A stretch of DNA of 13,773 bases from Bacteroidales bacterium UBA1035. Lineage in GTDB: Bacteria; Bacteroidota; Bacteroidia; Bacteroidales; Dysgonomonadaceae. This document shows, one piece after another, positions 1 through 6,913 of the stretch. Positions within the stretch are counted from its first letter, which is position 1; each line of letters opens with the position of its first letter. A program made the translations under genes and the position numbers. The notes below the pieces were generated by a model that did no database searches, had not been told where the DNA came from, and saw only the letters and a list, made by a program, of their open reading frames with translations. The DNA lies in NCBI GenBank assembly GCA_002316835.1, contig DCEG01000115.1, positions 5,696 to 19,468 of the forward strand, read 5' to 3'.

Positions 1-7
1 TCTACGG

Positions 8-2242
8 TTATTTTTTCAAATAAATCACCATTTTCTTCGCTTTCGATAATTGTTCGTGTGAAATTCTATAACTATTAAATCGTTCACCATCTATAACAAT
101 TTTATCGATGAATTGGGCATTTTTGTTCGGGCGAACAACTTCAATTTCGAGTTGTCCGTTACTGTAATGCTTCGGATTAAATTGTAATGTTATTTTATCA
201 AAAACCGGTGTTGTAAACGTATATGAAGGGTCTGTTGCATTATCGGGATAAAAACCCATCATCGAGAAAATTGCCCATGTACTCATCGTTCCGGTATCGT
301 CATTTCCGGGAAGCCCGTCAGGTGAGTTTTTAAAATATTTGGATAATAATTCTTGTGTGAGTTTTTGTGTACGCCATTCTTCACCTTTCACATAACTGAA
401 AAGATACGGATAACCGATATTCGGTTCGTTGGTTGGGTCGTAATGTCCATCGTCGAACACTTCCTGCAGTTTTTTAGTAAATTTCTTATTACCACCGTGC
501 ATTTTTATTAATCCCTGCACATCGTGCGGAACCATAAATGAATAATTCCAGGAACTGCCTTCGTGAAATCCGGGAACATCTTCGAAGTTTTCGCCTTGCT
601 TGGGATTGAAAGGAGTCAGGAAAGTTCTGTCAGGCAGAATCGGGCGAAAAACTCCATACTCAGGTGAATAATATTTAGTATAATTGAGCGATTGTTTGCG
701 AAAACGTTCGGCATCTTCTTTTTTACCTAATGCCGCTGCAAACTTAGACAAAGCGTTATCGGCAATGTAGTATTCAAGTGCATGAGAAACGGAGTTGTCG
801 TATTTCTCCCGCAGAGCCACGTAACCCAATTTCAGGTAGTCATCGTTATCAGAACGCAAAAAATTATCTTTTCCTGCAGTGGTCGCCGATTTATACATCG
901 CTTCGTAAGCCGTATTTATATCAAAATCGCGTAAACCTTTCATCCAGCTGTCCACAATTACAGGAATAGCCGGGTCACCTTCCATGGTGAGCGTTTCACG
1001 GCTATAAAGCTCCCATCTGGGCAACCATCCGCTTTCTTTGTACATATCCACCATTGAACGAACCATATCCAATTGTTTTTCGGGATAGAGCAATGTCAGC
1101 ATTTGATGCACATTTCTATACGTATCCCAAAGAGAAAAGACAGTGTATCGATTTGTCCCGGTAGTCAGGATTTTATCACTTTCCATCGCCGGATACTGCC
1201 CGTTTACATCGTTGAGAATGTTCGGATGAATAAGCGCATGATAAAGAGCGGTGTAAAACACCACTTTCTGATTGTGTGTTCCACCTTCTACCGACACACT
1301 GCCAAGCTCTTTTTCCCATCTTTTACGGGCAACAGTCCGTACTTTTTCGAAATCAAAACCGTTTTGCTCCGCATCCAAATTTTCACGAGCGTTAGCTGTA
1401 CTTACAAACGAAACGCCGATTTGCACTTCAATAGTTTCACCTTCCGACATATCGTATGTGAAATACGCACCGATATCGTCACCGGCAATATCTCTTCCGT
1501 ATCGGGTATAGAGTTTCCTTGTTCCGGCGGTATTATCCCATGCTGCTTCGGCAGTCATTTCTCGTTGTTTCTTCCAATACCCGGTAGTAACGGGTTTTTT
1601 ATTGATACGCATCACGAAATAGATGGGAAAAACAGCCTGCGGATTGTAACAAAATGTTCCCAACACTTTCATCCCTTCTATTTCTGTATCGCTGATGCGA
1701 CGCATCCACGCTCCGCTTTCATTGGTAAGTCCTTCACCCAGGTTCATCAGAATATTTGCCTGCCCTTTTGGAAAAGTAAAGCGGGCAATGCTCGTGCGTG
1801 TGGTTGCTGAAACTTCGGTCTTTATATTATACTTAGTCAGCCGATTGGTATAGTAACCCGGCGTTGCTTTTTCATCTGAATACTCACTACCGTATTCTTC
1901 GTAATTTACATTCAACTCTCCCGATGTGGGCATCAGCAAAAGCGATCCGAATTCGGGACAACCTACCCCACTCAAATTTACGTGCGAAAATCCGGTAAAA
2001 AATTTATTGTCGTAAGAGTATGGCGTTGACCACCATTGTTTGTCCTTATCGAATTTATTTTTGTCAGACCCCATCACATTAAACGGTGCAACCGACATCA
2101 TTCCGTTGGGCAGAACTGGCCCGGGATTAGTGGTACCGTAGTTGGTGGTACCGATGAAAGGATTGACAAAATCGGTCAGGTTCTGAGCGAAAATATTTGA
2201 AGAAATTACAAAAAGGACGATTAAGAGTGGATTGTATTTCAT
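8..2242 (-). CDS. Secreted glycoside hydrolase family 92 alpha-mannosidase
   Basis: This 744-residue protein is a GH92 exo-alpha-mannosidase, probably removing alpha-linked mannose (often alpha-1,2) from glycans in the periplasm or at the cell surface. Residues 1 to about 19 form a signal peptide: a short basic start, a hydrophobic run (LLIVLFVISS) and a likely cut near IFA-Q. There is no lipobox cysteine, so a lipoprotein is unlikely. The mature N-terminus has the family's VNPFIGT and GPVLPNGMMSVAPF stretches. The EGSSWNYSF motif near residues 561-569 matches the EGxxWxY block where GH92 enzymes carry their proposed catalytic acid. GNDDTGTMSTW near 646-656, followed by GFYP, matches the aspartate-rich block with the catalytic base. 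Length is normal for the family. No SusC/SusD genes or other glycan genes are in view, so it appears to be a single gene read away from the lysine operon. The family call is firm; linkage specificity is inferred. Confidence 0.94.
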   Translation of the reverse strand: MKYNPLLIVLFVISSNIFAQNLTDFVNPFIGTTNYGTTNPGPVLPNGMMSVAPFNVMGSDKNKFDKDKQWWSTPYSYDNKFFTGFSHVNLSGVGCPEFGSLLLMPTSGELNVNYEEYGSEYSDEKATPGYYTNRLTKYNIKTEVSATTRTSIARFTFPKGQANILMNLGEGLTNESGAWMRRISDTEIEGMKVLGTFCYNPQAVFPIYFVMRINKKPVTTGYWKKQREMTAEAAWDNTAGTRKLYTRYGRDIAGDDIGAYFTYDMSEGETIEVQIGVSFVSTANARENLDAEQNGFDFEKVRTVARKRWEKELGSVSVEGGTHNQKVVFYTALYHALIHPNILNDVNGQYPAMESDKILTTGTNRYTVFSLWDTYRNVHQMLTLLYPEKQLDMVRSMVDMYKESGWLPRWELYSRETLTMEGDPAIPVIVDSWMKGLRDFDINTAYEAMYKSATTAGKDNFLRSDNDDYLKLGYVALREKYDNSVSHALEYYIADNALSKFAAALGKKEDAERFRKQSLNYTKYYSPEYGVFRPILPDRTFLTPFNPKQGENFEDVPGFHEGSSWNYSFMVPHDVQGLIKMHGGNKKFTKKLQEVFDDGHYDPTNEPNIGYPYLFSYVKGEEWRTQKLTQELLSKYFKNSPDGLPGNDDTGTMSTWAIFSMMGFYPDNATDPSYTFTTPVFDKITLQFNPKHYSNGQLEIEVVRPNKNAQFIDKIVIDGERFNSYRISHEQLSKAKKMVIYLKK

Positions 2243-2274
2243 AATTGCAAATTGTTATTTAGCTAAACTTCACG

Positions 2275-2307
2275 CAAAAATAGCCATAATCACCCAACTT
2301 TTAACAA
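2275..2307 (-). promoter_or_regulatory. Bacteroidota-type promoter of the GH92 gene
   Basis: On the minus strand the -7 box TATTTTTG (plus-strand 2275-2282) fits TAnnTTTG exactly. A TTG lies 22 bases upstream (2305-2307), within the spacing used by the Bacteroidota primary sigma factor. The box is 32 bases before the start codon. Assignment is by motif only. Confidence 0.6.
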
Positions 2308-2325
2308 TTTAATCTGCAAATAATT

Positions 2326-2354
2326 TTTGAAACCGAAAGCTTCGTGTATTTTTG
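2326..2354 (+). promoter_or_regulatory. Bacteroidota-type promoter of the adenine/adenosine deaminase gene
   Basis: The -7 box TATTTTTG at 2347-2354 fits TAnnTTTG exactly, with TTTG at 2326-2329 and 17 bases between them. It lies 24 bases before the ATG at 2379, so the leader would be very short. It is arranged back to back with the GH92 promoter in the same 136-base gap. Confidence 0.6.
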
Positions 2355-2378
2355 TAAAAACAAAACAGAAACAGAAAT

Positions 2379-3401
2379 ATGATGGACAAACATCTGAAAA
2401 AATATATTGAATTAATTCCTAAGGCAGAGTTGCATGTGCATATTGAGGGTACATTTGAACCCGAACTGATCTTTGAAATTGCACAAAGAAATAACGTTTC
2501 GCTTAAATATAACTCTGTGGAAGAATTACGTAAAGCGTATGAGTTCAATAATCTGCAGGAGTTTTTGGATATTTATTACGGAGCAGCAAAAGTACTTCTT
2601 TACGAACGGGATTTTTATGATCTCACGATGGCTTATCTGCGAAAAGCACATGCCGACAACATAATTCATACCGAGATATTTTTCGACCCGCAAACGCATA
2701 CCGGACGAGGTATCAGTTTTGATACGGTCATTAACGGAATAACCAATGCATTAAAAGATGCCAAAACCGAATTGGGAATTTCATCGAAGCTGATCATGTG
2801 TTTTCTGCGCCATTTAAGTGAACAGTCGGCTATAGAAACGCTTGAACAGGTACTACCGCACAAGGATAAAATAATTGCTATAGGCCTTGATTCATCGGAA
2901 AACGGAAATCCGCCAAGTAAGTTTTTCAATGTTTTCAACCGGGTAAGGGAAGAAGGGTTTTTCGTGGTGTGCCATGCGGGCGAAGAAGGCCCGGCAGAAT
3001 ACGTTTGGGAAGCTATCGATTTGCTGGAAGCAGAACGTATTGATCACGGTGTTAGCTCAGTGGATGATCCGGATTTAATGGATGAGCTTCGTGATCGGGA
3101 AATACCACTGACTGTTTGTCCGTTGTCGAACTTGAAACTGAAAGTTGTAGAAAACCTGAAGGACGTTCCGGTTAAAATATTTCTCGAAAAAGATATTCTT
3201 GTTACACTTAATTCCGATGACCCGTCATATTTTGGCGGATATATAAATGATAACTTTTTACAAACTGCAGAAGCACTCGATTTGTCGAGAAAAGATATAT
3301 ACACCTTAGCAAAAAACTCGTTTCTGGCATCATTTATTACAGAAAATGAGAGAAACTTTTTTATGGAAAAACTTCAAAAATTTGAAAACTCCTTTATCTG
3401 A
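2379..3401 (+). CDS. Adenine deaminase of the Aah1 type (adenosine deaminase family)
   Basis: This 340-residue cytosolic enzyme belongs to the adenosine/adenine deaminase branch of the amidohydrolases. It converts adenine to hypoxanthine or adenosine to inosine plus ammonia, in purine salvage. The metal and catalytic residues are visible: HVH at 19-21, HAGEEG at 199-204 (metal His199, catalytic Glu202), DHG at 222-224, and NSDDP at 278-282 (metal Asp280). The NSDDP form, where true adenosine deaminases usually have NTDDP, together with LHVHIEGTFEPEL, FFDPQTHTGRG and GLDSSE, points to the subgroup shown in fungi and Pseudomonas to act on adenine. Many databases still label such proteins adenosine deaminase. 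Translation starts at ATG 2379; a second ATG follows directly at 2382 and cannot be excluded. No Shine-Dalgarno is seen. It has its own promoter, and no functional tie to the lysine operon is evident beyond ammonia release. Confidence 0.93.
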   Translation: MMDKHLKKYIELIPKAELHVHIEGTFEPELIFEIAQRNNVSLKYNSVEELRKAYEFNNLQEFLDIYYGAAKVLLYERDFYDLTMAYLRKAHADNIIHTEIFFDPQTHTGRGISFDTVINGITNALKDAKTELGISSKLIMCFLRHLSEQSAIETLEQVLPHKDKIIAIGLDSSENGNPPSKFFNVFNRVREEGFFVVCHAGEEGPAEYVWEAIDLLEAERIDHGVSSVDDPDLMDELRDREIPLTVCPLSNLKLKVVENLKDVPVKIFLEKDILVTLNSDDPSYFGGYINDNFLQTAEALDLSRKDIYTLAKNSFLASFITENERNFFMEKLQKFENSFI

Positions 3402-3449
3402 TTTATCAACAATAACCCATTTTCAATAAATATTTGATACATCTTTTTT

Positions 3450-3488
3450 GCGTGACTCAAAAAAGTGTAAGCGATCACGCCCTTTTTA
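3450..3488 (+). terminator. Possible weak terminator after the deaminase gene
   Basis: GCGTGA at 3450-3455 pairs with TCACGC at 3475-3480 across a 19-base loop, followed directly by CCTTTTTA. The stem is only 6 base pairs and the loop is long, so this is a weak candidate. Its place, 50 bases after the stop codon and ahead of the next promoter, supports it. Confidence 0.35.
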
Positions 3489-3566
3489 TATCATTTCGGC
3501 AACACACACTCCTATTTATCAGCTATTTATACCTCGTTAAAACTATTCCTTTTCTTACAAAAAGCG

Positions 3567-3596
3567 TTGCAAATAAGAATTATTTTGTTACTTTTG
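3567..3596 (+). promoter_or_regulatory. Bacteroidota-type promoter of the lysine-fermentation operon
   Basis: TTG at 3567-3569 and TACTTTTG at 3589-3596 match the Bacteroidota -33 and -7 elements with an ideal 19-base spacer. Transcription would start near 3603, giving a leader of about 150 bases before atoD. It is the only convincing TAnnTTTG promoter that I found ahead of the ten-gene run or in its spacers. Confidence 0.7.
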
Positions 3597-3753
3597 TATG
3601 ACTTTATTGAATCGATATCAAGCTATCTGATAACAAAATGTCAGCAATAAAAACAGGGAAATCCTGCCATTTATCTTTTTACTGCTGAGAAAACATTAGA
3701 TACCATTGCTCTCGACGAGAACAGGAATTAACAATTATATTTTCAAAATACCT
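3597..3753 (+). other. 5' leader of the lysine-fermentation operon
   Basis: This untranslated stretch of about 150 bases lies between the predicted transcription start and atoD. It is AT-rich and has two small hairpins: CAGG(3654-3657)/CCTG(3663-3666), extended by a G-T pair, and TCTC/GAGA around 3710-3720. I could not match it to a known riboswitch class, and it has no clear ribosome binding site near 3754. With the preceding bases from 3402, which hold the terminator candidate and promoter, it makes up a gap of about 350 bases without a gene. Confidence 0.5.
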
Positions 3754-4401
3754 ATGAATAAATTAATATCATACACCGAAGCCGCAAAAAAAATAAAAGA
3801 CGGAATGACCGTTATGATCGGTGGATTTTTAGGACACGGTTCGCCGGAAACTATCATCGACGAACTTGTACATATAGGAGTAAAAAATCTCACACTTATC
3901 GTAAACGATTCGGGATATCCCGATAAAGGATGCGGCAAGCTTGTTTCCAACCATTTGGTGAAAAAACTCATCGTTTCTCACATCGGTACCAATCCCGATT
4001 CGGGACGAAAGATGAACAGCGGTGAGATGGAAATCGAGTTTAGTCCACAGGGAACCCTTGCCGAACGTATCCGCTGCGGTGGTTCGGGACTAGGCGGTGT
4101 ACTCACTCCTGTTGGTCTGGGCACAGTAATTGAAGAAGGCAAAGAAATCATTCAGGTTGATGGTAAAGATTATCTTCTCGAAAAGCCCATCAAAGCCGAT
4201 GTGGCTATTTTAAGGGCAAATATCAGCGACGAGTGGGGAAATCTGATTTACAAAGGAACAATGAAAAACTTCAATCCGCTTATGGCCATGGCTGCAGATA
4301 CGGTAATTGTGGAAGCAGACGAAATTGTCCCTACCGGCACATTAAGCCCGGAAGCTGTTCACACTCCTTACATATTTGTAGATTACATAGTAAAACATTA
4401 A
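3754..4401 (+). CDS. atoD: Butyrate/acetoacetate-type CoA-transferase, subunit A
   Basis: This is the alpha subunit of a family I CoA-transferase, 215 residues (E. coli AtoD has about 220). With AtoA, found at the far end of the operon, it should exchange CoA between butyryl-CoA and acetoacetate, the last CoA-handling step of lysine fermentation. Visible family signatures are GGFLGHGSP at 23-31, PQGTLAERIR at 98-107 and GVLTPVGLGT at 115-124. The start is set at ATG 3754 because homologues begin at this point (MNKLISYTEAA); an upstream in-frame TTG at 3706 would add 16 residues unlike the family. It is the first gene after the operon promoter and is followed 11 bases later by kal. Substrate choice is inferred from context. 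Confidence 0.93.
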   Translation: MNKLISYTEAAKKIKDGMTVMIGGFLGHGSPETIIDELVHIGVKNLTLIVNDSGYPDKGCGKLVSNHLVKKLIVSHIGTNPDSGRKMNSGEMEIEFSPQGTLAERIRCGGSGLGGVLTPVGLGTVIEEGKEIIQVDGKDYLLEKPIKADVAILRANISDEWGNLIYKGTMKNFNPLMAMAADTVIVEADEIVPTGTLSPEAVHTPYIFVDYIVKH

Positions 4402-4412
4402 AATACTTATCA

Positions 4413-4802
4413 ATGAAAAAATCTCTTATCAGAGTGCGGATGAGCGCTCACGATGCCCATTACGGCGGAAATTTAGTTGATGGAGCAAAAATGCTTCAAC
4501 TTTTCGGCGATGTAGCCACAGAGTTACTCATTATCAACGATGGCGACGAAGGCCTTTTCGTGGCATACGACAACGTGGAATTCTTGGCTCCGGTTTATGC
4601 CGGTGATTTTATAGAAGCCACAGGCGAAATTACAAACGTAGGCAGTTCTTCACGCAAGATGACATTTGAAGCCCGGAAAGTAATCGCCCCTCGAGCCGAT
4701 ATTTCGGCATCGGCAGCTGATGTATTGGAAGAGCCCGTCGTGGTGTGCCGTGCCAGCGGAACGTGCGTGGTACCGAAAAAATGCCAACGTAAAAACCAAT
4801 AA
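4413..4802 (+). CDS. kal: 3-aminobutyryl-CoA ammonia-lyase
   Basis: This small hotdog-fold enzyme of 129 residues removes ammonia from L-3-aminobutyryl-CoA to give crotonyl-CoA (EC 4.3.1.14). The size matches known Kal proteins (about 128 residues). The N-terminal SAHDAHYGGNLVDGA stretch (residues 11-25) and the later DNVEFLAPVYAGDFIEATG segment (53-71) are as expected for this thioesterase-like fold and for Kal. ATG 4413 is chosen because it follows the atoD stop by 11 bases and gives the family's usual N-terminus; the frame stays open upstream into atoD but without homology. The neighbours, CoA-transferase before and Kce after, supply its pathway context: Kce makes its substrate. The last residues (KKCQRKNQ) look like a non-conserved tail. 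Confidence 0.92.
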   Translation: MKKSLIRVRMSAHDAHYGGNLVDGAKMLQLFGDVATELLIINDGDEGLFVAYDNVEFLAPVYAGDFIEATGEITNVGSSSRKMTFEARKVIAPRADISASAADVLEEPVVVCRASGTCVVPKKCQRKNQ

Positions 4803-4822
4803 AATATCAATCAGCACACATT

Positions 4823-4851
4823 GTAAGGGAACGAATATCTTCGTCCCCTAC
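4823..4851. repeat. Palindromic REP-like element in the kal-kce spacer
   Basis: The arms GTAAGGGAACGAA and TTCGTCCCCTAC are near-complementary around a 4-base loop (TATC), with one bulged base and one mismatch. It sits 20 bases after the kal stop and 34 bases before kce. There is no T-run after it, so it is not a standard terminator. It resembles the GTAGGGG...CCCCTAC palindromes scattered in many bacterial genomes and could also act as an mRNA processing or stability hairpin. The rest of the spacer is AT-rich with no other signal. Confidence 0.65.
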
Positions 4852-4885
4852 GTATCCAACGAAACCAACAATAAAAAACAGTTTT

Positions 4886-5710
4886 ATGGAAAAACTAATC
4901 ATAACCGCCGCCATTTGCGGAGCGGAAGTAACCAAAGAACATAATCCCGCAGTACCTTACACAGTTGAAGAACTTGTGCGCGAAGCCGTTTCGGCTTACG
5001 ATGCCGGAGCAGCTATCGTGCACGTGCATGTACGTGAAGACGACGGTACGCCTACACAAAGCAAAGAGCGATTCAAAGTATGTATGGATGCCATTAAAAA
5101 AGAACGCCCCGATGTTATTTTGCTTCCTTCCACCGGTGGCGCCGTGGGAATGACTGCCGAAGAACGCCTGCAACCTACTGAACTGTTTCCCGAAATGGCG
5201 ACACTCGATTGCGGCACCTGCAACTTTGGCGACGAAGTGTTTGAAAACACCATCCCGATGATGCGTGCCTTCGGCAAACGGATGATGGAGAACAATATTA
5301 AGCCGGAATACGAATGCTTTGAAATGGGACATCTGGAAACTGCACTCCATTTGGCATCGAAAGGACAAGTTCCAGGTGCACCCATGCAATTCAATTTTGT
5401 GCTTGGCGTTCCCGGATGTGCATCGGCATCGGTAGAAAACCTCGTGTGGATGGTAAACCGCTTACCCTCCGGTTCCACGTGGACAGCTACCGGCATCGGC
5501 CGCAGCGAATTCACACTCGCCGCACACGCCATTGCTATGGGCGGTCACGTACGTGTCGGCTTCGAAGACAATCTCTATCTCTCACGCGGTGTATTAGCAA
5601 AATCCAACGGCGAATTGGTGGAAAAAGTAGTGCAAATGGCAAAACTTTTGGGACGAGAAATTGCTACACCCGAAGAAGCTCGTAAAATATTAAATTTAAA
5701 ACCGTTATAA
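4886..5710 (+). CDS. kce: 3-keto-5-aminohexanoate cleavage enzyme (BKACE family)
   Basis: This 274-residue zinc enzyme condenses 3-keto-5-aminohexanoate with acetyl-CoA and splits the product into acetoacetate and L-3-aminobutyryl-CoA. It belongs to the beta-keto acid cleavage enzymes (former DUF849), a TIM-barrel family. The two zinc histidines are at residues 46 and 48 in VHVHVRE, the same numbers as in the characterised Kce from Cloacimonas. Glu14 in GAEVTKEHNP and the Glu227-Asp228 pair in VGFEDN fit the remaining metal and catalytic positions of the family. Length is typical. The start at ATG 4886 gives the conserved beginning MEKLIITAAICGAE. Kce is preceded by an 83-base spacer holding a palindrome and followed by a 66-base spacer with a heptad repeat. 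Confidence 0.96.
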   Translation: MEKLIITAAICGAEVTKEHNPAVPYTVEELVREAVSAYDAGAAIVHVHVREDDGTPTQSKERFKVCMDAIKKERPDVILLPSTGGAVGMTAEERLQPTELFPEMATLDCGTCNFGDEVFENTIPMMRAFGKRMMENNIKPEYECFEMGHLETALHLASKGQVPGAPMQFNFVLGVPGCASASVENLVWMVNRLPSGSTWTATGIGRSEFTLAAHAIAMGGHVRVGFEDNLYLSRGVLAKSNGELVEKVVQMAKLLGREIATPEEARKILNLKPL

Positions 5711-5720
5711 CAAATAATAA

Positions 5721-5767
5721 AACCAACATCCTTGTCTAATAGTCTTGGTTCTTGGATCTAAAGTCTT
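5721..5767. repeat. Degenerate 7-base repeat in the kce-kdd spacer
   Basis: Units ending in TCT stop at 5737, 5745, 5752, 5759 and 5766, that is steps of 8, 7, 7 and 7 bases. Typical units are TGGTTCT and TGGATCT. AACCAA at 5721-5726 can pair with TTGGTT at 5745-5750. The repeat fills most of the 66-base spacer. Period is read directly; function is unknown. Confidence 0.6.
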
Positions 5768-5776
5768 AAAAAAAAT

Positions 5777-6817
5777 ATGAAAAAAGGAAACAAATACGGT
5801 ACGCACCGCGTGATTGAACCCAAAGGCGTGTTGCCGCAACCCGCAAACAAAATCGACAACAATATGGATGAGATTTACGACAACGAAATTCTCATCAACG
5901 TGCAAACCCTCAATATCGACTCGGCATCGTTTACCGATATTTCGGCTCGCGCCGGAGGCGACCATGAGAAAATCAAGGAAATTATGTTCGATATCGTTGC
6001 CAAACAAGGCAAACACCGCAACCCGTGGACAGGTTCGGGCGGTATGCTATTGGGAACCGTAGAGAAAATTGGTGACGCGCTCATCGGCAAAACCGATTTG
6101 AAAGTAGGCGACAAAATTGCCACGTTGGTTTCACTCTCGCTCACACCGCTTCGCATAGACAACATCAAGGAAATTCGTGCCGATGTAGACCAAGTGGATA
6201 TTGATGGAAAAGCCATCCTCTTCGAAAGTGGAATTTACGCCAAAATCCCAACTGATTTGCCCGAAAAGCTTGCTTTATCGGCGTTAGACGTGGCAGGTGC
6301 ACCTGCACAAACCGCTAAATTGGTAAAGCCGGGCGACACGGTAGTTATTATCGGTGCCGGTGGAAAATCGGGAATGCTTTGCTGCTACGAAGCCAAAAAA
6401 CGCGCAGGTATAACGGGAAAAGTTATCGGAATAACGCATTCTCAAAAAAGTACCGATCGCCTTATAGCACTCGATTTTTGTGATCACGTGTTTTCTGCTG
6501 ATGCCACACAACCTGTTGCCGTTCTCGAAAAAATTGAAGAGCTTACCAACGGACAGCTTGCCGACGTTACCATCAACAACGTTAATATCCCCGATACCGA
6601 AATGACGAGCATCCTTATCACCAAAGATTCGGGTGTAGTTTATTTCTTCTCTATGGCGACGAGCTTCACCAAGGCTGCCCTCGGTGCTGAAGGTGTTGGA
6701 AGCGACGTTACAATGATCGTTGGCAACGGCTACACACGCGGACATGCTGAAATTACATTGCAACTATTACGCGAAAGCGAAAAACTAAGGAATATTTTTA
6801 AGGAATTATATGCTTAA
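5777..6817 (+). CDS. kdd: L-erythro-3,5-diaminohexanoate dehydrogenase
   Basis: This 346-residue NAD(P)-dependent enzyme oxidatively deaminates 3,5-diaminohexanoate to 3-keto-5-aminohexanoate (EC 1.4.1.11), the third step of lysine fermentation. The N-terminal half (KYGTHRVIEPKGVLPQPA, residues 6-23) is the conserved Kdd start. A Rossmann dinucleotide site is at VVIIGAGGKSG (residues 189-199), followed by the alternating strand and helix pattern of a medium-chain-dehydrogenase-like fold. The usual zinc-alcohol-dehydrogenase residues are not apparent, as is normal for Kdd. ATG 5777 follows an A-rich stretch and gives the expected N-terminus. It lies between kce, which uses its product, and kamA, the first enzyme of the pathway. 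The spacers on both sides hold heptad repeats. Confidence 0.95.
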   Translation: MKKGNKYGTHRVIEPKGVLPQPANKIDNNMDEIYDNEILINVQTLNIDSASFTDISARAGGDHEKIKEIMFDIVAKQGKHRNPWTGSGGMLLGTVEKIGDALIGKTDLKVGDKIATLVSLSLTPLRIDNIKEIRADVDQVDIDGKAILFESGIYAKIPTDLPEKLALSALDVAGAPAQTAKLVKPGDTVVIIGAGGKSGMLCCYEAKKRAGITGKVIGITHSQKSTDRLIALDFCDHVFSADATQPVAVLEKIEELTNGQLADVTINNVNIPDTEMTSILITKDSGVVYFFSMATSFTKAALGAEGVGSDVTMIVGNGYTRGHAEITLQLLRESEKLRNIFKELYA

Positions 6818-6833
6818 TTTGGTATAGAGCCGT

Positions 6834-6900
6834 GAGCAAAGGGCGAAGGGTTTGGGACTCCCCGCTCTTTACTCTTTGCCCAACGTTCAAAGCCCAACGC
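6834..6900. repeat. 7-base repeat with complementary arms in the kdd-kamA spacer
   Basis: The left arm has CAAAGGG (6837-6843) directly followed by CGAAGGG (6844-6850). The right arm has CTCTTTA (6865-6871) followed by CTCTTTG (6872-6878), then CCCAACG at 6879-6885 and again at 6893-6899, exactly 14 bases apart. The right-arm CTCTTTG unit is nearly the reverse complement of the left-arm CAAAGGG unit, so an imperfect hairpin of heptads can form. No promoter, terminator T-run or reading frame of note is present. This is the longest spacer inside the operon (96 bases). Confidence 0.65.
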
Positions 6901-6913
6901 AAATCTAAATAAT

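Noticed and set aside
1073..1810. Open frame of 245 codons on the plus strand inside the GH92 gene.
   Set aside because: It is antisense to a well-conserved gene; the translation is rich in His, Cys, Phe and Ile, with no recognisable domain.
3651..3668. CAGG...CCTGCC in the operon leader resembles the B12 box of cobalamin riboswitches, tempting next to a B12 enzyme operon.
   Set aside because: The spacing between the halves is wrong, the other conserved riboswitch parts are not seen, and those switches usually control B12 synthesis or uptake.
3706..3753. Longer atoD beginning at TTG 3706.
   Set aside because: The 16 extra residues have no match to the family, and ATG 3754 gives the usual N-terminus.
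4233..4412. Longer kal reaching 180 bases into atoD.
   Set aside because: The added residues are an out-of-frame reading of atoD; ATG 4413 gives the right length.
4895..5532. Two long open frames on the minus strand opposite kce.
   Set aside because: Both are antisense to a fully conserved enzyme gene and their products resemble no protein family.
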